Source of the DNA: Liolophura sinensis
Taxonomy: Eukaryota > Mollusca > Polyplacophora > Chitonida > Chitonidae
Assembly (NCBI RefSeq): GCF_032854445.1
Contig: NC_088295.1
Location: 73,312,028 to 73,376,027 of the forward strand
DNA length: 64,000 bases
Reading direction: 5' to 3'
Below are positions 21,650 to 33,589 of this stretch, in pieces. The translations under genes were made by a program, and so were the position numbers. The notes below the pieces were generated by a model. That model was not told the origin of the DNA. It did not search any database and saw only the letters and a list, made by a program, of their open reading frames with translations. Positions within the stretch are counted from its first letter, which is position 1. Each line of letters opens with the position of its first letter.

Positions 21650-22349
21650 GTAATTCTTCTCAAAATGCAATGTGCAATTGCACATTGTGATAAATGTGAT
21701 AAATTTGGTATTTACCACAGTGCTTCAGATATATGTTGTGTTAAGCAAGTTTAAAAAGTTACTAAATCCAATTTTGGTTTTCGCAAAAAATTGAGAAACA
21801 TGGCCGCCATGTTGTTGTTGTTTAAGAAATACTTCAGAATTTAAGAAAAAGATAAAAGTGGTCATGGGCACACTTAAAATTTAAGAATTTCTTAACAGTT
21901 AATTTTTTTATGAATGGCACTTAAGTATTTTTAGTTATTTAAGAATTATTTAGTGGGTTTAAGAATTTTTTAACGTTAAGAAATGCTTAAGAATCTTTAT
22001 GAATACGACCCCAGGTGTGGTAATAGTGAGATCTATTGCTCAAGTGTTGCCTGTGCCGAAGTATATTCTTGTTCCTTCGCCGTCTATTCTTGTTCCTTCG
22101 CCGTCTATTCTTGTTCCTTCGCCCTCGTTTAAGTAGACTAGGTTGTGTTCATTGGTGACTGAAGACCTATTTTTATATTCTGGTCAAGTGTAGGAATAGG
22201 AACAGTGTTCATTCAATTATCCTGGTAGAATTTCTTTCACAGCTGACAGAATTTCGCTCACCGCCTACCTCAGCTTGTTTAAGTGGATTATCCCCATTTC
22301 TCTTGTTTTTGCTAAACTGTTACTAATACCCGGATTAACGGAAGGTGTG

Positions 22350-24080
22350 AAATCGTAAGCGTTAGCGGAATACACCGAATCCTGATGCAAATGGTGAAAT
22401 CACCACCCACCCACCCACCCCCCACCCCCAGCTCCCAACCACTCAGCCCAACACCTTCACCCCCCCCCCCCCTCAACCCCACCCCATGCTAGTGGAACGC
22501 TGATCTGTACCATCGACTGTCGTGTTCATCACTAAGATTATACACTTTAATGACCACATTGATCGAGGACAATAGTCACTATCAGCTATATTCCAATACC
22601 TGTGCTTGCTTGTCTGGGAGATAATGTGACAAAAACATGTTCAGAGTACACAAAAATGATAGTCCTGTTTTCGAATTTCACCATTAACTTTACGTGTAAT
22701 TAAAAAGTTTGGGAACTATTAAATCTGGACAATAGCATACATGAAATAGTCTGCTCTCGTTCTGAGAATGCAAGGTCAGTGCCCTGTTTCAAAAAGATGT
22801 CGTACGTGTACGATTATGGCACATATAGGATAATGGTATCGTAATAATCACGTGCAAAATATCGTACGACAAATGTACGATAAAAAAGAAATGTCGTACG
22901 CCGCTTTGTGAAACTCTGCCTTATCTGATGGAGGGGAGGTAACTGTGCCTTGCGCATGGAGATGTGCTCAAGATATTGCAAAAAGATGATGTTGTTGTTG
23001 ATTGTTACTGTCTCGTCGAAAGAGTGTGTTTATAAAGCGGCCTTCCATCATATAGTAGGTGGTATTCATCCATTATTTGTTTTGATGTTGCAAGGACATG
23101 GTTCAATATTTACTCCGTGTTATATTTGAAATACTTTAGGATTTGTCGATTATTTTTGAATCTCATAATGCCTTTTCTCCTACGTGATGTTGATGTTCAT
23201 TCTTGATATTGATCACAAACACTCCACACAGAGTGCCCCTAGACGCCCCATCGCTGGTAGCTATTAGCGTGCTGCAGTGTACCCGACACATAATCCATGG
23301 GTATCACATCTCAAGTCTTGGACATGGTTCTCAACTGTTTTTATCACGTACTGGCAACAATGAATCCAAATAAAGTTTACCATTTCATCCAAACGTTACA
23401 GCTATTGGTTATTTATAGTTATGAAAACTTGTATTTCTGAATTTTCTGAGATCAGATGTATTAAAACAGTGCTGGACGGTGTTGTAGAAAACTTGCAAAG
23501 AACAGATGACCACAAATTAACGTAACACGAAACATATACTGCTCCAATGAAACTGTTTTTGTTGGATTTTTTCTGTTTGACCTCTGAAACGTGTAGTAAT
23601 ATTAGAGATTCTCTAATGCCCCGTGATTGTTTGCGAATATCATCGATTTCTACAATATTTTGACCAGATCACAACGCTTCGGTTTTTAGGCATCTATAAT
23701 GCTGCCTCACTGAAAAGCGTTTTTACGCATATATAATGCTGCCTCACTAAAAAGCCTTGTCAAAGACACAGGACATAACCTCCCAATCTGTCAAAAAATA
23801 CTGACACAAGATCGATCAGAACTTGGCCTGTTGCATTAGGCGAAGCCATAAATACTGAACTACTACTTCCCCCATATGACTCAGGTCAGGATTTAGCCCG
23901 GACAGGCTTCCAAGCAATTAACTATCCCTCTAGATATGACATATGGGCCCTGCAATTATCGACTTAGAAAGTCCGACTTTCGCTTATAAACAATTCAATC
24001 CTCACGAGTGCTCTAATGTACAAATGTATCATGACGATCGTTATTCTTTGATTTTGTCTCAAATGGGCTCGTAAAGTATC
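22350..24080. other. Stretch without recognised genes
   Basis: No coding region found. It contains C-rich low-complexity sequence at 22392-22490 (CACCCACCC and poly-C runs) and the foldback element at 22779-22920. Confidence 0.5.
22779..22920. repeat. Foldback MITE-like element
   Basis: The ends CCTGTTTCAAAAAGATGTCG and (inverted) CGCCGCTTTGTGAAACTCTG form imperfect terminal inverted repeats around GTACG-rich sequence. Similar in design to the element at 61621-61800. Confidence 0.5.
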
Positions 24081-24086
24081 TGTTTT

Positions 24087-24246
24087 GATTTATTTAATTA
24101 TTCGATTGGTGTTTTACGCCGTATTCAAGAATATTTCACTTATACGACGGCGGCCAACATTATGGTGGGTGGAAACCGGGCTGAGCCCGGGGGAAACCCA
24201 CGACCATCTGCAGGTTGCTGACAGACCTTCCCACGTACGATCGGAC
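24087..24246 (-). repeat. SINE1 fragment lacking the tRNA head
   Basis: Tail and core with the GCCCGGGGGAAACCCACGAC block, broken off at CCCACGTACG. Confidence 0.8.
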
Positions 24247-24768
24247 ATATCTGTTTTGAAGTAATACACCCGAACTTATTAGACTGGTATAGCATACATC
24301 TGCTTCAATAACATACATGGACAGGGCCTTCAAGGTCATTGTATTTAACTTACCTCGGGGCTACAGGCGGTACAAGCATCTATGATTATTACATCACTTG
24401 GTGTTTTTCTTAACAGTTGTAATCAAATCAACTACAATATTTGTATTTAGACTTTCAAATTATTCACTGGCTACCAGTTCGAAATTTGGATGTCGTATCT
24501 AGAATATCAACTGTGTTCCTTACGAAACAGAAGACTGGCGAATGCTTTTTTTTTTTTATTCTTTTATTTATATTACTATTTCTCTCATATTCCTTTGTTC
24601 TTGAACCAAATAAAGAAATAAATATTCCTTTGAGAACTGGTGTTTAGGAGATTGTGAAGTATAGTCATCATCGGCTCGGAATGTGTTTAAAAGTGATATG
24701 TGAATGTCTGATTTGACGCTGACATGACGAATTAATAACATACAATTCCTTATAGGAGTAAGGTTAGA

Positions 24769-24776
24769 TATAAAAG
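24769..24776 (+). promoter_or_regulatory. Possible TATA box of lectin copy B
   Basis: TATAAAAG, about 220 bases before the first coding ATG of the signal-peptide exon. Position and sequence fit a core promoter, but no other promoter element was identified. Confidence 0.35.
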
Positions 24777-24995
24777 GTCAATGCGATGAAAGGTTTCATC
24801 GATCGCTTTTCCAGCCCATTGTCTGCTTCCTATAGAGCCTTTCCGGTATTTGGCTTTTCCATCATATCGTTTGTGAAGATGTTTGTCAAGTGTAAATAGA
24901 TGAATGAAATTGTCATTAAAGAAGAAGTATTGAGCAACACACGGCAATAAAAGGCACGTTCCTTGAACCATATGCACTTACGTCAGCGGAGAGCC

Positions 24996-27900
24996 ATGGG
25001 GAATCCGGTATTTACGGTATTTGCTGTTCTTATTCTCGCATATTGCCTACTGGAAGCATCAGAGGGTAAGTTAAATGTTTGATTGTATCTTTATCATGAC
25101 GTCCTCAGGGTGGAAAGATATGTGCCTCATTTGAAATGAAGGCAAAAGAATAAAAACTTCTCTGAACAACTGAATATTCTCTTAGTCTGCTTATGTGGAA
25201 GTAATTTACATCGTTGTTTCATTTCTTAATAACCAGATTATGTATTTTTAAAAATTGTTACTTCTATGATTTACTTAATATTCTTCAGGCGTTATCGCCA
25301 TGTACATGACAAATATATAACATGCCCAGTTTGTAAATTTATTTTAGCCAACAAAATATACGTTTACAGCAGTGGGTAAGCATGACAATATACATGTGGT
25401 GCCTCTTTGGGGTTCACTACACATAATTTCAAAGAGAAAGTTTCACATTATTTCAGAGGATTTGGATAAGTATCATGCCAAAATTATGTTTAAATTCGTC
25501 GGGTGTCTTGGGGTATTCCTGAGATAAGCAGATTAAACGCTGGTTTTAATCAACCCACATTGAATAAATATTCACAAGATTTAAGATTTGAGATATGAAT
25601 TAAAATTGGTGTGAATTTTCAGGAGTTTTTTTTGCTTGCTGTGCATGGCTGCGGTTTGCGGCCAATGTTTGGGTATTTTGAGGGGGCGAAGAGAGGGTGT
25701 GAAAATTGATGTCGTCAAATAATAGGGTCTCACTCTACGGATTTACCGTTGAATGTCAGCAGAAGTCTGGTATTGTTGTAGTCCATGTGGCCTGAAAAAT
25801 CCATCTACTCTGTTTAGATATCCTCATAAAGGCATTATACTCGGTAACAAGGTGAAAGACACTATTGCAAATGGATACAAGGTCTTTGTCCATTTGTTTC
25901 TAGGACTGTCTTTGTCTTTTGATGAAAACGGTTTCATAACATAGTACACGATTTGGACACTTGGATACTGATTTTATTCATTCACCTCGAGCATTCCTTG
26001 CCTTTTCCAACACCACTGAAAACCGTTGACTGCCTCTCTTTGCGTGAATCCGTCCTAATTACTTACTTAATATAGCTTTTTACGTTCTTTGAATGCCTGT
26101 GTTAGACGGCGGTTAGGGAATTAGCCTGCGATATTTGATGCGAAACGTCCATGTTTGTTTCAACGCATAGATTAATTTAAAGTTTAAGCTCTAATGAGCC
26201 TACAGTTTTATGTCTGGCTTTCCCCATAAATCGGAGAAATTTAAGTATGTGAACCCGTCTTCAACTCTTTCATCAGTTACTGTTCAATGTAGAGAAAGTA
26301 CAATTCACGCCAGTTGTACAACAAAGAACAATTAAGTCTGTAATCCAAGACTACTTTATCACTAGAAATGTATATTACAAAGTAACACCACAAAGCAGTA
26401 CGATATAATTAAAGACGTGTCGCACAGGGAGCAAATCTAGATTGGCTATGATAGTGTGATAGTTGGCAAATGGTCACACGTATAACAGGTGAAATACGGC
26501 CTCTTCTCACTTTACCTCGGTCAGGATTTTATTTAAGTGGCATCATAAAACTGGCCTACTTTCTGTTCAAATGATCTAATTGATCAAAACCTTTATGAGA
26601 AAACATATTGAACGTTTCTAATTACTACTTTATAATATTCCTCTAAACATTTCTAACCAATCAAAAAATTGCTTTCAGTTCTTTAGTGGGAGTTATAGTA
26701 TTTATTTATTTATTTATTTATTTATTTATTTTAAATGAATGACCACATCTGGTCACAGAGAAGTGCTAAATTCGAATTAATGCAAGATGTCTTATATCTT
26801 CCAGTGGCTGCCGCCGATTGTCCTGTTTCATGGACAAAACATGGGGGATTATGCTACAAGCAGATGACGGAGCCTAAAAGCTACACGAATGCTCGCTGTG
26901 AGTGTGCAAAACATGGTGCTATTGTGGCCACCCTCAGCACGCCTGCAAAAACAGACTTCATAAACACCTGGGTGAATGGAACCATGGATAATTACGTGTT
27001 AGGAGCAGACAGACTCAGAGGTATACTGTTGTCTTTTCCCCGATTAAAACTTGGCTTGAGCCTACAGAAAAAACACTCCCGAAGGTCCCCTAGAAATGAA
27101 GAAAACTTCCTTATTTATTTATTTACTTATTTGAACGCCGAACTCAAGAATATTTCACTTATACGACGGCGGCCCGCATTCTGGTGGTTGGAAACCGAGC
27201 AAAGCCCAGGGGAAACCCATTACCATAGCCAGCATAACATGTTCAGCTCAGTCCGTCAGGGGCTTATCGAAGTGGTGATAAAGTACGAAACCCACCTGTA
27301 CACAATCTTGTTATCCTCAGTTTATCAGAATTGGTTTAATTAACTAAGACGTATAGCAACACACATCTGAGACCGGTCTGCGTGTTCTTACAATTCTTGT
27401 CTTTATTCGGTGCTAGTAAGTGTCGCTATTTTTTACGGGGTGGCCTTAGGGATTTAGTAAATTATCGCGCTCTCACAACATGTGGACTGTGATTGATGAC
27501 AATAATTAGTCGACGACGCTTGTGTGACCTTTCGCGCAGCCTAACATTAGTTCAAAACCACTTGTCTCAAACAAAACATCCTCGGTACATCGGTTTCTTC
27601 CGCACATTATAAAACGTATGTTATAGGTGAAAAATTGTTGAGTATGGCGTTTAACAACAATCAAATGATGTTTTACGCCGCACTCACGTTATTTAAATAG
27701 GATCTTTAAGCTTAGTTTTCGATTTTAGAATTTAAATTGTGTCTTCCTCATCGATATTGTTTGAAGACAAATGTGTTCAAGGTTAAACTTCCAGTGCAAA
27801 AATATGAACATTGTGGAGAGGTTTTAAATTTTGACTTTAGTCAGACATGGTTTTGTGGATTTGGCTCCTGGACATATTGCAACCGCAAATTGAAAACGAC

Positions 27901-29090
27901 AATAACCAAAAGTCATGAAAGGGTAATCATTATCAAGCTCATTGTTTTGGAACTTTGGCCTGGAACATCATGGTTGACGCCTAGTTTCGATACCTAGATT
28001 CCGGATAAAAACTTAAGAATCCCGTTTAAGAAGATGCTCTAAAAAGATAAACACTACATAATACTGTTTGATTTTCCTTGGCAGATGATTGGTATGTGTG
28101 GATGGACGGTGTGCCCGTGGAAAACCGAACCATTATCTGGGGAGTACGTCAACCGGATAACTTCCTGAATGAAGAATCGTGTCTATATTATATGATAAAA
28201 CACACTTGGGGTGACAAAGATACCTTGGACAGACATTACGTGTATGACCTTTTATGTAGCCATGTCACGGCCTATATCTGTGAAAAGATCGCATCAGGTA
28301 ATATTCACATGTGTATATGTAATAGCCAGACACCGATTTGCTATTTAAACTCAATATTGGACATCATAAGATGGCCATTATCACGATACAATAATAATTG
28401 GTCCAGTATGAGTAATACATAGCTTTTTTTGGCGTGGATCGATAATTCTTTGTATTCAACCGGAATAATGAACAAAGCTGATCATGATCTGGTTGCAACT
28501 GTAATTCTTTTCAGACTCACATTTTCTTTGGACAAGTATAATTAATTGAATAAACAATGAATAATGGAACATATAGCCGGATTTCTCACATATTATAAAA
28601 GCCTGTCTCAATCTATGTTTGGAAATACACCATGAAGGCAGTACCAAAAGGCAGTGCTCCTTTGGTAGAGTTCCTTTTGCGGAGACTATATTACCTTGTG
28701 TTGGAATCCCATATGATCTCGCATCACGATTTTCTGATGTAAAAATAAAAACATTCTTTCCAGTCTTTCAAAGAATAAGATCCGACAAAAGTCGTGAGAT
28801 GTGAAACAATTTCGTTTGTTTGTAAATAAATCTATTACTTACTTGCAGATAACCTGAAATCTGATCGCCTGTGGAAGCAGCGGAGTAAAGAGGCTAGTTA
28901 CCCGGACAATGCGATATCTCAACACACGCTGTCGTCTAAACTTCTGTGCGCAGCCCAGTGCATGCAAAACTGTTTATGTTACAGCTTTAGTTATAAGGCT
29001 CTCAACAGAAGCTGTCTTCTGTATAACGCCTACTATCGCAGACTTAGCGGCAGTCCCGTGAGTGATAAAAAAAGTGTCTTGTACGACTGA
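24996..29090 (+). CDS. Secreted C-type lectin with PAN/apple domain (copy B), complete
   Basis: Exons 24996-25065, 26805-27020, 28085-28297 and 28849-29090 join to 741 nt (246 residues); every intron is phase 1 with GT/AG ends. Residues 1-23 are a signal peptide (hydrophobic V-F-T-V-F-A-V-L-I-L-A). Residues about 29-163 are a long-form CTLD: the extra Cys pair (D-C-P, G-L-C-Y), W-V-W-M-D-G-like (W-Y-V-W-M-D-G), Q-P-D at 118-120, C128, L-L-C and Y-I-C-E-K. Residues about 170-246 are a PAN/apple module (L-L-C-A-A-Q-C-M-Q-N-C-L-C-Y). Q-P-D usually goes with galactose-type binding, but the later W-N-D calcium motif is replaced by W-G-D. An in-frame ATG at 24972 would add 8 residues; the second ATG gives the better signal peptide. 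The likely role is extracellular recognition, possibly immune. It is a tandem relative of copies A and C. Confidence 0.85.
26699..26733 (+). repeat. (TTTA)n microsatellite
   Basis: TTTATTTATTTATTTATTTA run just before exon 2 of lectin copy B. It may be an orphaned SINE tail. Confidence 0.8.
27108..27225 (-). repeat. SINE1 fragment in intron 2 of lectin copy B
   Basis: Tail and core up to AAAGCCCAGGGGAAACCCAT. Matches the fragment at 1-95. Confidence 0.75.
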
Positions 29091-30107
29091 GTACAGTGAG
29101 GAAATATTGTGACAACGTGGTCCATAAATCCCCGATTCTGAGCCAATTCCAAACTTATCCTGTGGATTGAATACTTCGTATATACAGACAGTTTTAGTAG
29201 GACACCAATGGAGGAAGACTGGCCGGCTAAAACAAGTCAGTCCTATCGGTTCCCATAAGGTTATACATTCACAGTCCCTGACCTCTGATCCTCAAAATGC
29301 AACTTCTCCTTCGCTGATTCAGGGGAGGTAATTTCTGTAACGCATGTAGATGAGCTCTGGAATAAGATGATGTCTCACAAAAATCGGCTACTGCTTGGTA
29401 ATCGACTACACCTGTTGGTCAAGAGGCTTGGGCGATTGACATGTATTGCTGGCGATTTGATGCCTGACTCTAAGGTCGCTGGTTCGAAACCCGCAGCCAT
29501 CTTTCAGCACTAGAATCTGTGCTATATTTAAAAAAGTGTAATCCCTGATAGCGATAACTCTGTTAATTAATCATTTTGAGGTTGCACGGACACATTCTAC
29601 ATCTTCGTTATTTTATAGGTTTATTTCTACACACTTTAATGCAAACTCCGTCAAATGGAAATACATAACTAAATGTCATAAAAAGAAATAAAAGTATAAC
29701 ACAGAAGTTACGTGTACTGAACGGAGAAAGTCATCGTTTACACGATTTTGTTCCTTACATATAATATGTATGTACAAGTAATATGACTTTCCCAAATGTA
29801 CCCTAATATTTTTTTATTTTTTTTATTTTTGCCATGAGTTAAGAAGGTAAGATATAATTGCATGTTTGCAATAAGTTATACAGTTCTTCGGAATATTGAT
29901 ATACACATGATTTACTTTGATCGCTTTTGTGTCCGGAACTCACCGTTAAATTCCATATAGGGTATTTTGATCGATCAGTTATAAGTGCACTTTCTGAAGA
30001 TCCCCCGTATCTTTTATTCATTCTATATCGTTATGACATAAATTCTTTGACAAATGCACATTATTCAATTTAAAAAACTAATGAACACAATGATCAAACT
30101 GTAGTCA

Positions 30108-30480
30108 ATTTATTTACTTATTTGAATGTTGCTGAACGCCACACTGAAGAATTTTTCATTTATATTAAGGCGGTCAATATTATGGGTGGAAGAAACTCAA
30201 GTGTCAGCAGGCTAAACCATAGACCTCTAGTAAGCCACTTACGAACTTCCCCACATGTGAGCTTCATGTATGTACGTCGTTTTGGTGGAAGACAAGTGGT
30301 CTTCAACGAAAGTTCGTGTGCTCAAATCGCCACACGGGCACCGTCGACCGTTTATTATCACCGATGCCGTACACGCGCTGAGATCTACAGATCCTTGACC
30401 AGGCCCGGTTTTGAACCCTCATTTCGTGGGTCTCAGCGATTTAAAGACAAGTGCCTGTAACCACTTGACCAAGCGCTCTA
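30108..30480 (-). repeat. SINE3 copy (block B)
   Basis: Paralogue of 4352-4697, with GGTTTTGAACCC and the tRNA-like head ending near 30478. Slightly longer, with an extra GTTTATTATCACC-like segment at about 30350. Confidence 0.65.
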
Positions 30481-31404
30481 GTCAAATGCTTACTTCTCGG
30501 AACTGACGAATCTTTAACGAATGAGTGATTATGGCTTAGCACCACTGTCTGTTCTAGGTGCCTACTGTTTTATCTAGAAGTAACACAATAAAGATCGAAA
30601 ACTTATCGTTGATTTGCGGTTGGCCGTAGGTGATTCAAAAGGGCCAATCAGTACGTTTTCACACTTTACTATTTAACTGTTTCCTATTCTGTTTAATATA
30701 CAACAACATAACTTGCTTAATGTATAACTCTTTCCAAACTCTATAACCAGTCACCAATGTTATCACCATCTGACAATGTTGACGGTGGGGCTACAAACGA
30801 ATCGTAGTCGATATACCTACATGCTAAGCCAGACAATACTAAAGGGTCCACAGCATCCAAACTGACACAATATTCACCTCTTTTATCCAACAACAAAAAA
30901 TTGACATCATCTGACTCCAGGAGGCTGGTCTACAATCGAATCGTCGTCGAATCGTCTCCTGGCTCGCACAGGCAATATTCTGGTTTATGTGTCTTTCGGG
31001 CCTGTGATTTCATTTTTTTTTTCGTCGACGTTTTTGTAACTTTTTGAGATGTAGCCATGAGCTAGTAGTGACATGTAGTGAGAGACAGAAATTTGTGTTT
31101 TGCAACAGATTGTCGGCGCTTTTCGGAGTGAAGATTTGAGCTTCGATCAGCAATTTCCTCGCTAGAATTCTTTAAACGACATCTGACTATTTCAGAAATT
31201 CAGGCCTATTGATTTGACATAGAATTAGTAGATACGTGGACACCTATTTGCTCTTTGGATGCTTCGTCAACTGTCCTTGATTTCCCAAAGCGTATATCTT
31301 GTGTATCTTAATATACCAGCATCGTTGTTTTACTGAACGATCGTTACAAACATTGTCATTCGCAAACTACTCTGTTCTGAAGCAGAAACTGAAAACCATT
31401 CATT

Positions 31405-31515
31405 TCCCCCAGGCTCTGCCCGATTTCCTCCCAACATAATGCTGGCTGCCGTCATATAAGCGACATATTCTTGAGTCGGGCGTAAAACATCAAGCACTAA
31501 TAAATAGATAAGAAA
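31405..31515 (+). repeat. SINE1 3' fragment (block B)
   Basis: Paralogue of 5461-5574: CATAATGCTGGCTGCCGTCA core and AATAAATAGATAAG tail. Confidence 0.75.
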
Positions 31516-31748
31516 AATAAGACAAACATCCGTGAAGACTCCTTGGAATTATTGGAACTGCAGACAGTTCTGATAGGTGAATAATCTTGTTGACTTCGAC
31601 TCACTGGTGCTCCATCCCTAATCGCCATTCACTAATTAACCTTCAGTTAGAAGTTACGAGATAAAACTTGTAACTTGTAACTTCAAAGTAGAATAAGTTT
31701 TCCTATTCTAGTTTGAAGTTACATGTTGAACTTATACTTCTAACTAAA

Positions 31749-32012
31749 CGGGGGCTTCCGTGGCTCAGTCGGTTTGCGCTCTAGCGCAGCGTAATGACCC
31801 AGGAGCCTCTCACCAATGCGGTCGCTGTGAGTTCAAGTCCAGCTCATGCTGGCTTCCTCTCCGGCCGTAAGAAGGTCTGCCAGCAACCTGCGGATGATCG
31901 TGGGTTTCCCCCGGGCTGTGCCCGATTTCCACCCACCATAATGCTGGCCGCCGTCGAATAAGTGAAATATTCTTGAGTACGGCGTAAAACACCAATCAAA
32001 TAAATAAATAAA
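31749..32012 (+). repeat. SINE1, full-length, block B only, perfect target duplication
   Basis: The head GGGGGCTTCCGTGGCTCAGT, core and AAATAAATAAAT tail are flanked by TCTAACTAAA at 31739-31748 and 32013-32022. Block A at about 5800 has the single uninterrupted site TTCTAACTAGAGGTCTC. This dates the insertion after the duplication and shows that the family moved by retrotransposition. Confidence 0.9.
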
Positions 32013-32139
32013 TCTAACTAAAGGTCTCTAATTGATTACTACTGAACGCCATGCCCAGGGAATTTTCAACAACGACAACACGAGTTCTTTAATATTTGTG
32101 TCAGCAAAGACATTATAAAATCTGAAAGACAGCATTCCT

Positions 32140-32285
32140 TCCCACCGATCACGGCATTATATTCTTGGCTTCCCACCAATCTCGGCATTATGTTCTTGGC
32201 TTTCCACCAATCACGGCATTATGTTCTTGGCCTCCCACCAATCACAGCATTTTGTTCTTGGTCTCCCACCATTCACGGAATTATT
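32140..32285 (+). repeat. 31-bp tandem repeat, about 5 units
   Basis: Paralogue of 5910-6045, with about one more unit of the CCACCAATCACGGCATTATG type. Confidence 0.7.
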
Positions 32286-32404
32286 ATTGACAAGGAGCAC
32301 GCCATCCGATTTACTGTAGTTTATAGATATTGTTACGCCCCAAGAAGAAACCTCAGAAACTTGTTTCTTTTGTTGTTGTTAATGTTAGACACATCCTACA
32401 CTGC

Positions 32405-32500
32405 ATATTATATCATTTATTTATTTGATTGGTGTTTTACGCCGTACTCGGGGGAAATCCGCAGGTTGCTGTAAGACCTTCCCACGTACGCCCAGAGAGG
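32405..32500 (-). repeat. SINE1 fragment with internal deletion
   Basis: Paralogue of 6162-6321; the core from AAGAATATT to the GGGCAGAGCC block is missing. Confidence 0.7.
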
Positions 32501-32664
32501 TATATTATATTGGAAAGACAAACCAATGGCTTAACATATAAATTAATAAAATCCAGGGTATTTGGAAGAAGCACTATCAGTTATAAATTATACACAAGAA
32601 CACTTTCCCTTATGTCAGTTCCATCGGTTTAACTACAGAACATTCTTCGGTAAGGTTGTAATTA

Positions 32665-33440
32665 AGCACACTTTCCGGTACAGTTTTAATTCATCACACT
32701 TACCGGACCAGTTTTACTTCATCAGACTTTCCGGTGCAGTTTTACTTCATCAGACTTTCCGTTGCAGTTTCATTTCATCACACTTACCGGAACAGTTTTA
32801 GTTCATCACACTTGCCGGTACAGTTTAAATTCATTACACTTACCGGGGTAGTTTTAATTCATCACACTTACCGGAGCAGTTTTAATTCATCACAATTTCC
32901 GGTACAGTTTTAACTCATCACACTTACCGGAGCAGTTTTAATTCATCACACTCGCCGGAGCAGTTTCCATTCATCACACTTACCGGAACAGTTTTAATTC
33001 CTCACAATTTCCGGTGCAGTTTTACTTCATCAGACTTTCCGGTGCAGTTTTCATTCATCACACCTACCGGTGCAGTTTTACTTCATCAGACTTACCGGGG
33101 TAGTTTTAATTTATCACACTTACCGGAACAGTTTTAGTTCATCACACTTACTGGAGCAGTTTTAGTTCATCACACTTACTGGAGCAGTTTTAATTCATCA
33201 CACATACCGGAGCAGTTTTAATTCAAAACACTTTCCGGTATAGTTTTAACTCATCACACTTACCGGAGCAGTTTTAATTCATCACACTCGCCGGAGCAGT
33301 TTCCATTCATCACACTTACCGGAGCAGTTTTAATTCCTCACAATTTCCGGTGCAGTTTTACTTCATCAGACTTTCCGGTGCAGTTTTCATTCATCACACC
33401 TACCGGAGCAGTTTTAATTCATCACACTTTCCGGGGAAGA
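32665..33440 (+). repeat. 30-bp minisatellite, about 25 units (long allele of paralogous pair)
   Basis: Units of the type CACTTACCGGAGCAGTTTTA + ATTCATCACA with variants (TTTCCGGTGCAG, TACTTCATCAGA). Higher-order repeats of several units are visible (for example the CTCGCCGGAGCAGTTTCCAT unit recurs). About 2.5 times the size of its partner at 6488-6785. Confidence 0.9.
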
Positions 33441-33589
33441 TGATATTAACCACACAATCTACTGTAACATTTCCCACCTGAGAGTCCGGAGATCGTTTCC
33501 CCCATCTTTGTCCTGTCGGATTTCGCTACCACACTTTTTCCTGGTCCAGTTGTAACACCACAGTAAGCCTATACTGTCCGCAAATGTTT

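Larger units (their letters stand above)
19586..22015 (+). mobile_element. PIF/Harbinger-type DNA element with a Myb-like gene, inserted in the LINE
   Basis: The ends are inverted repeats: GCTCGTATTCATAAAGATTC at 19589 and, inverted, TCTTTATGAATACGACCCC at 22012. AGG stands on both sides (19586-19588, 22013-22015). Removing the element plus one AGG restores the LINE endonuclease reading frame across the junction, which supports a 3-bp target duplication. Both subterminal zones are full of TTAAGAA-like words. The only gene recognised is a two-exon Myb/SANT-like protein; no DDE transposase is visible, so the element is non-autonomous or internally deleted. A SINE1 is nested at 20836-21090. Confidence 0.7.
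17100..22350 (-). mobile_element. I-like LINE relic, split by a Harbinger-type element
   Basis: Reading from right to left on the - strand: endonuclease with G-E-G-T-R-I-D (22075-22130) and, after the inserted element, P-G-S-D-H-F-A-I (the S-D-H catalytic motif, about 19515-19545); a linker with W-W-N-S-E-C; reverse transcriptase from 18870, with motif A F-L-D-I-E-K-A-F-D at 18404-18430, G-T-P-R-G-R-V-L-S-P-T-L-F-N near 18340, and F-A-N-D in place of F-A-D-D near 18245; thumb; and an RNase H-like segment (H-T-S-E-L-V-A-I-T-L-A-L) near 17310-17350. RNase H with this order fits the I or Nimb groups. Several frameshifts and the D-to-N change in the catalytic pair make it inactive. Confidence 0.75.
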
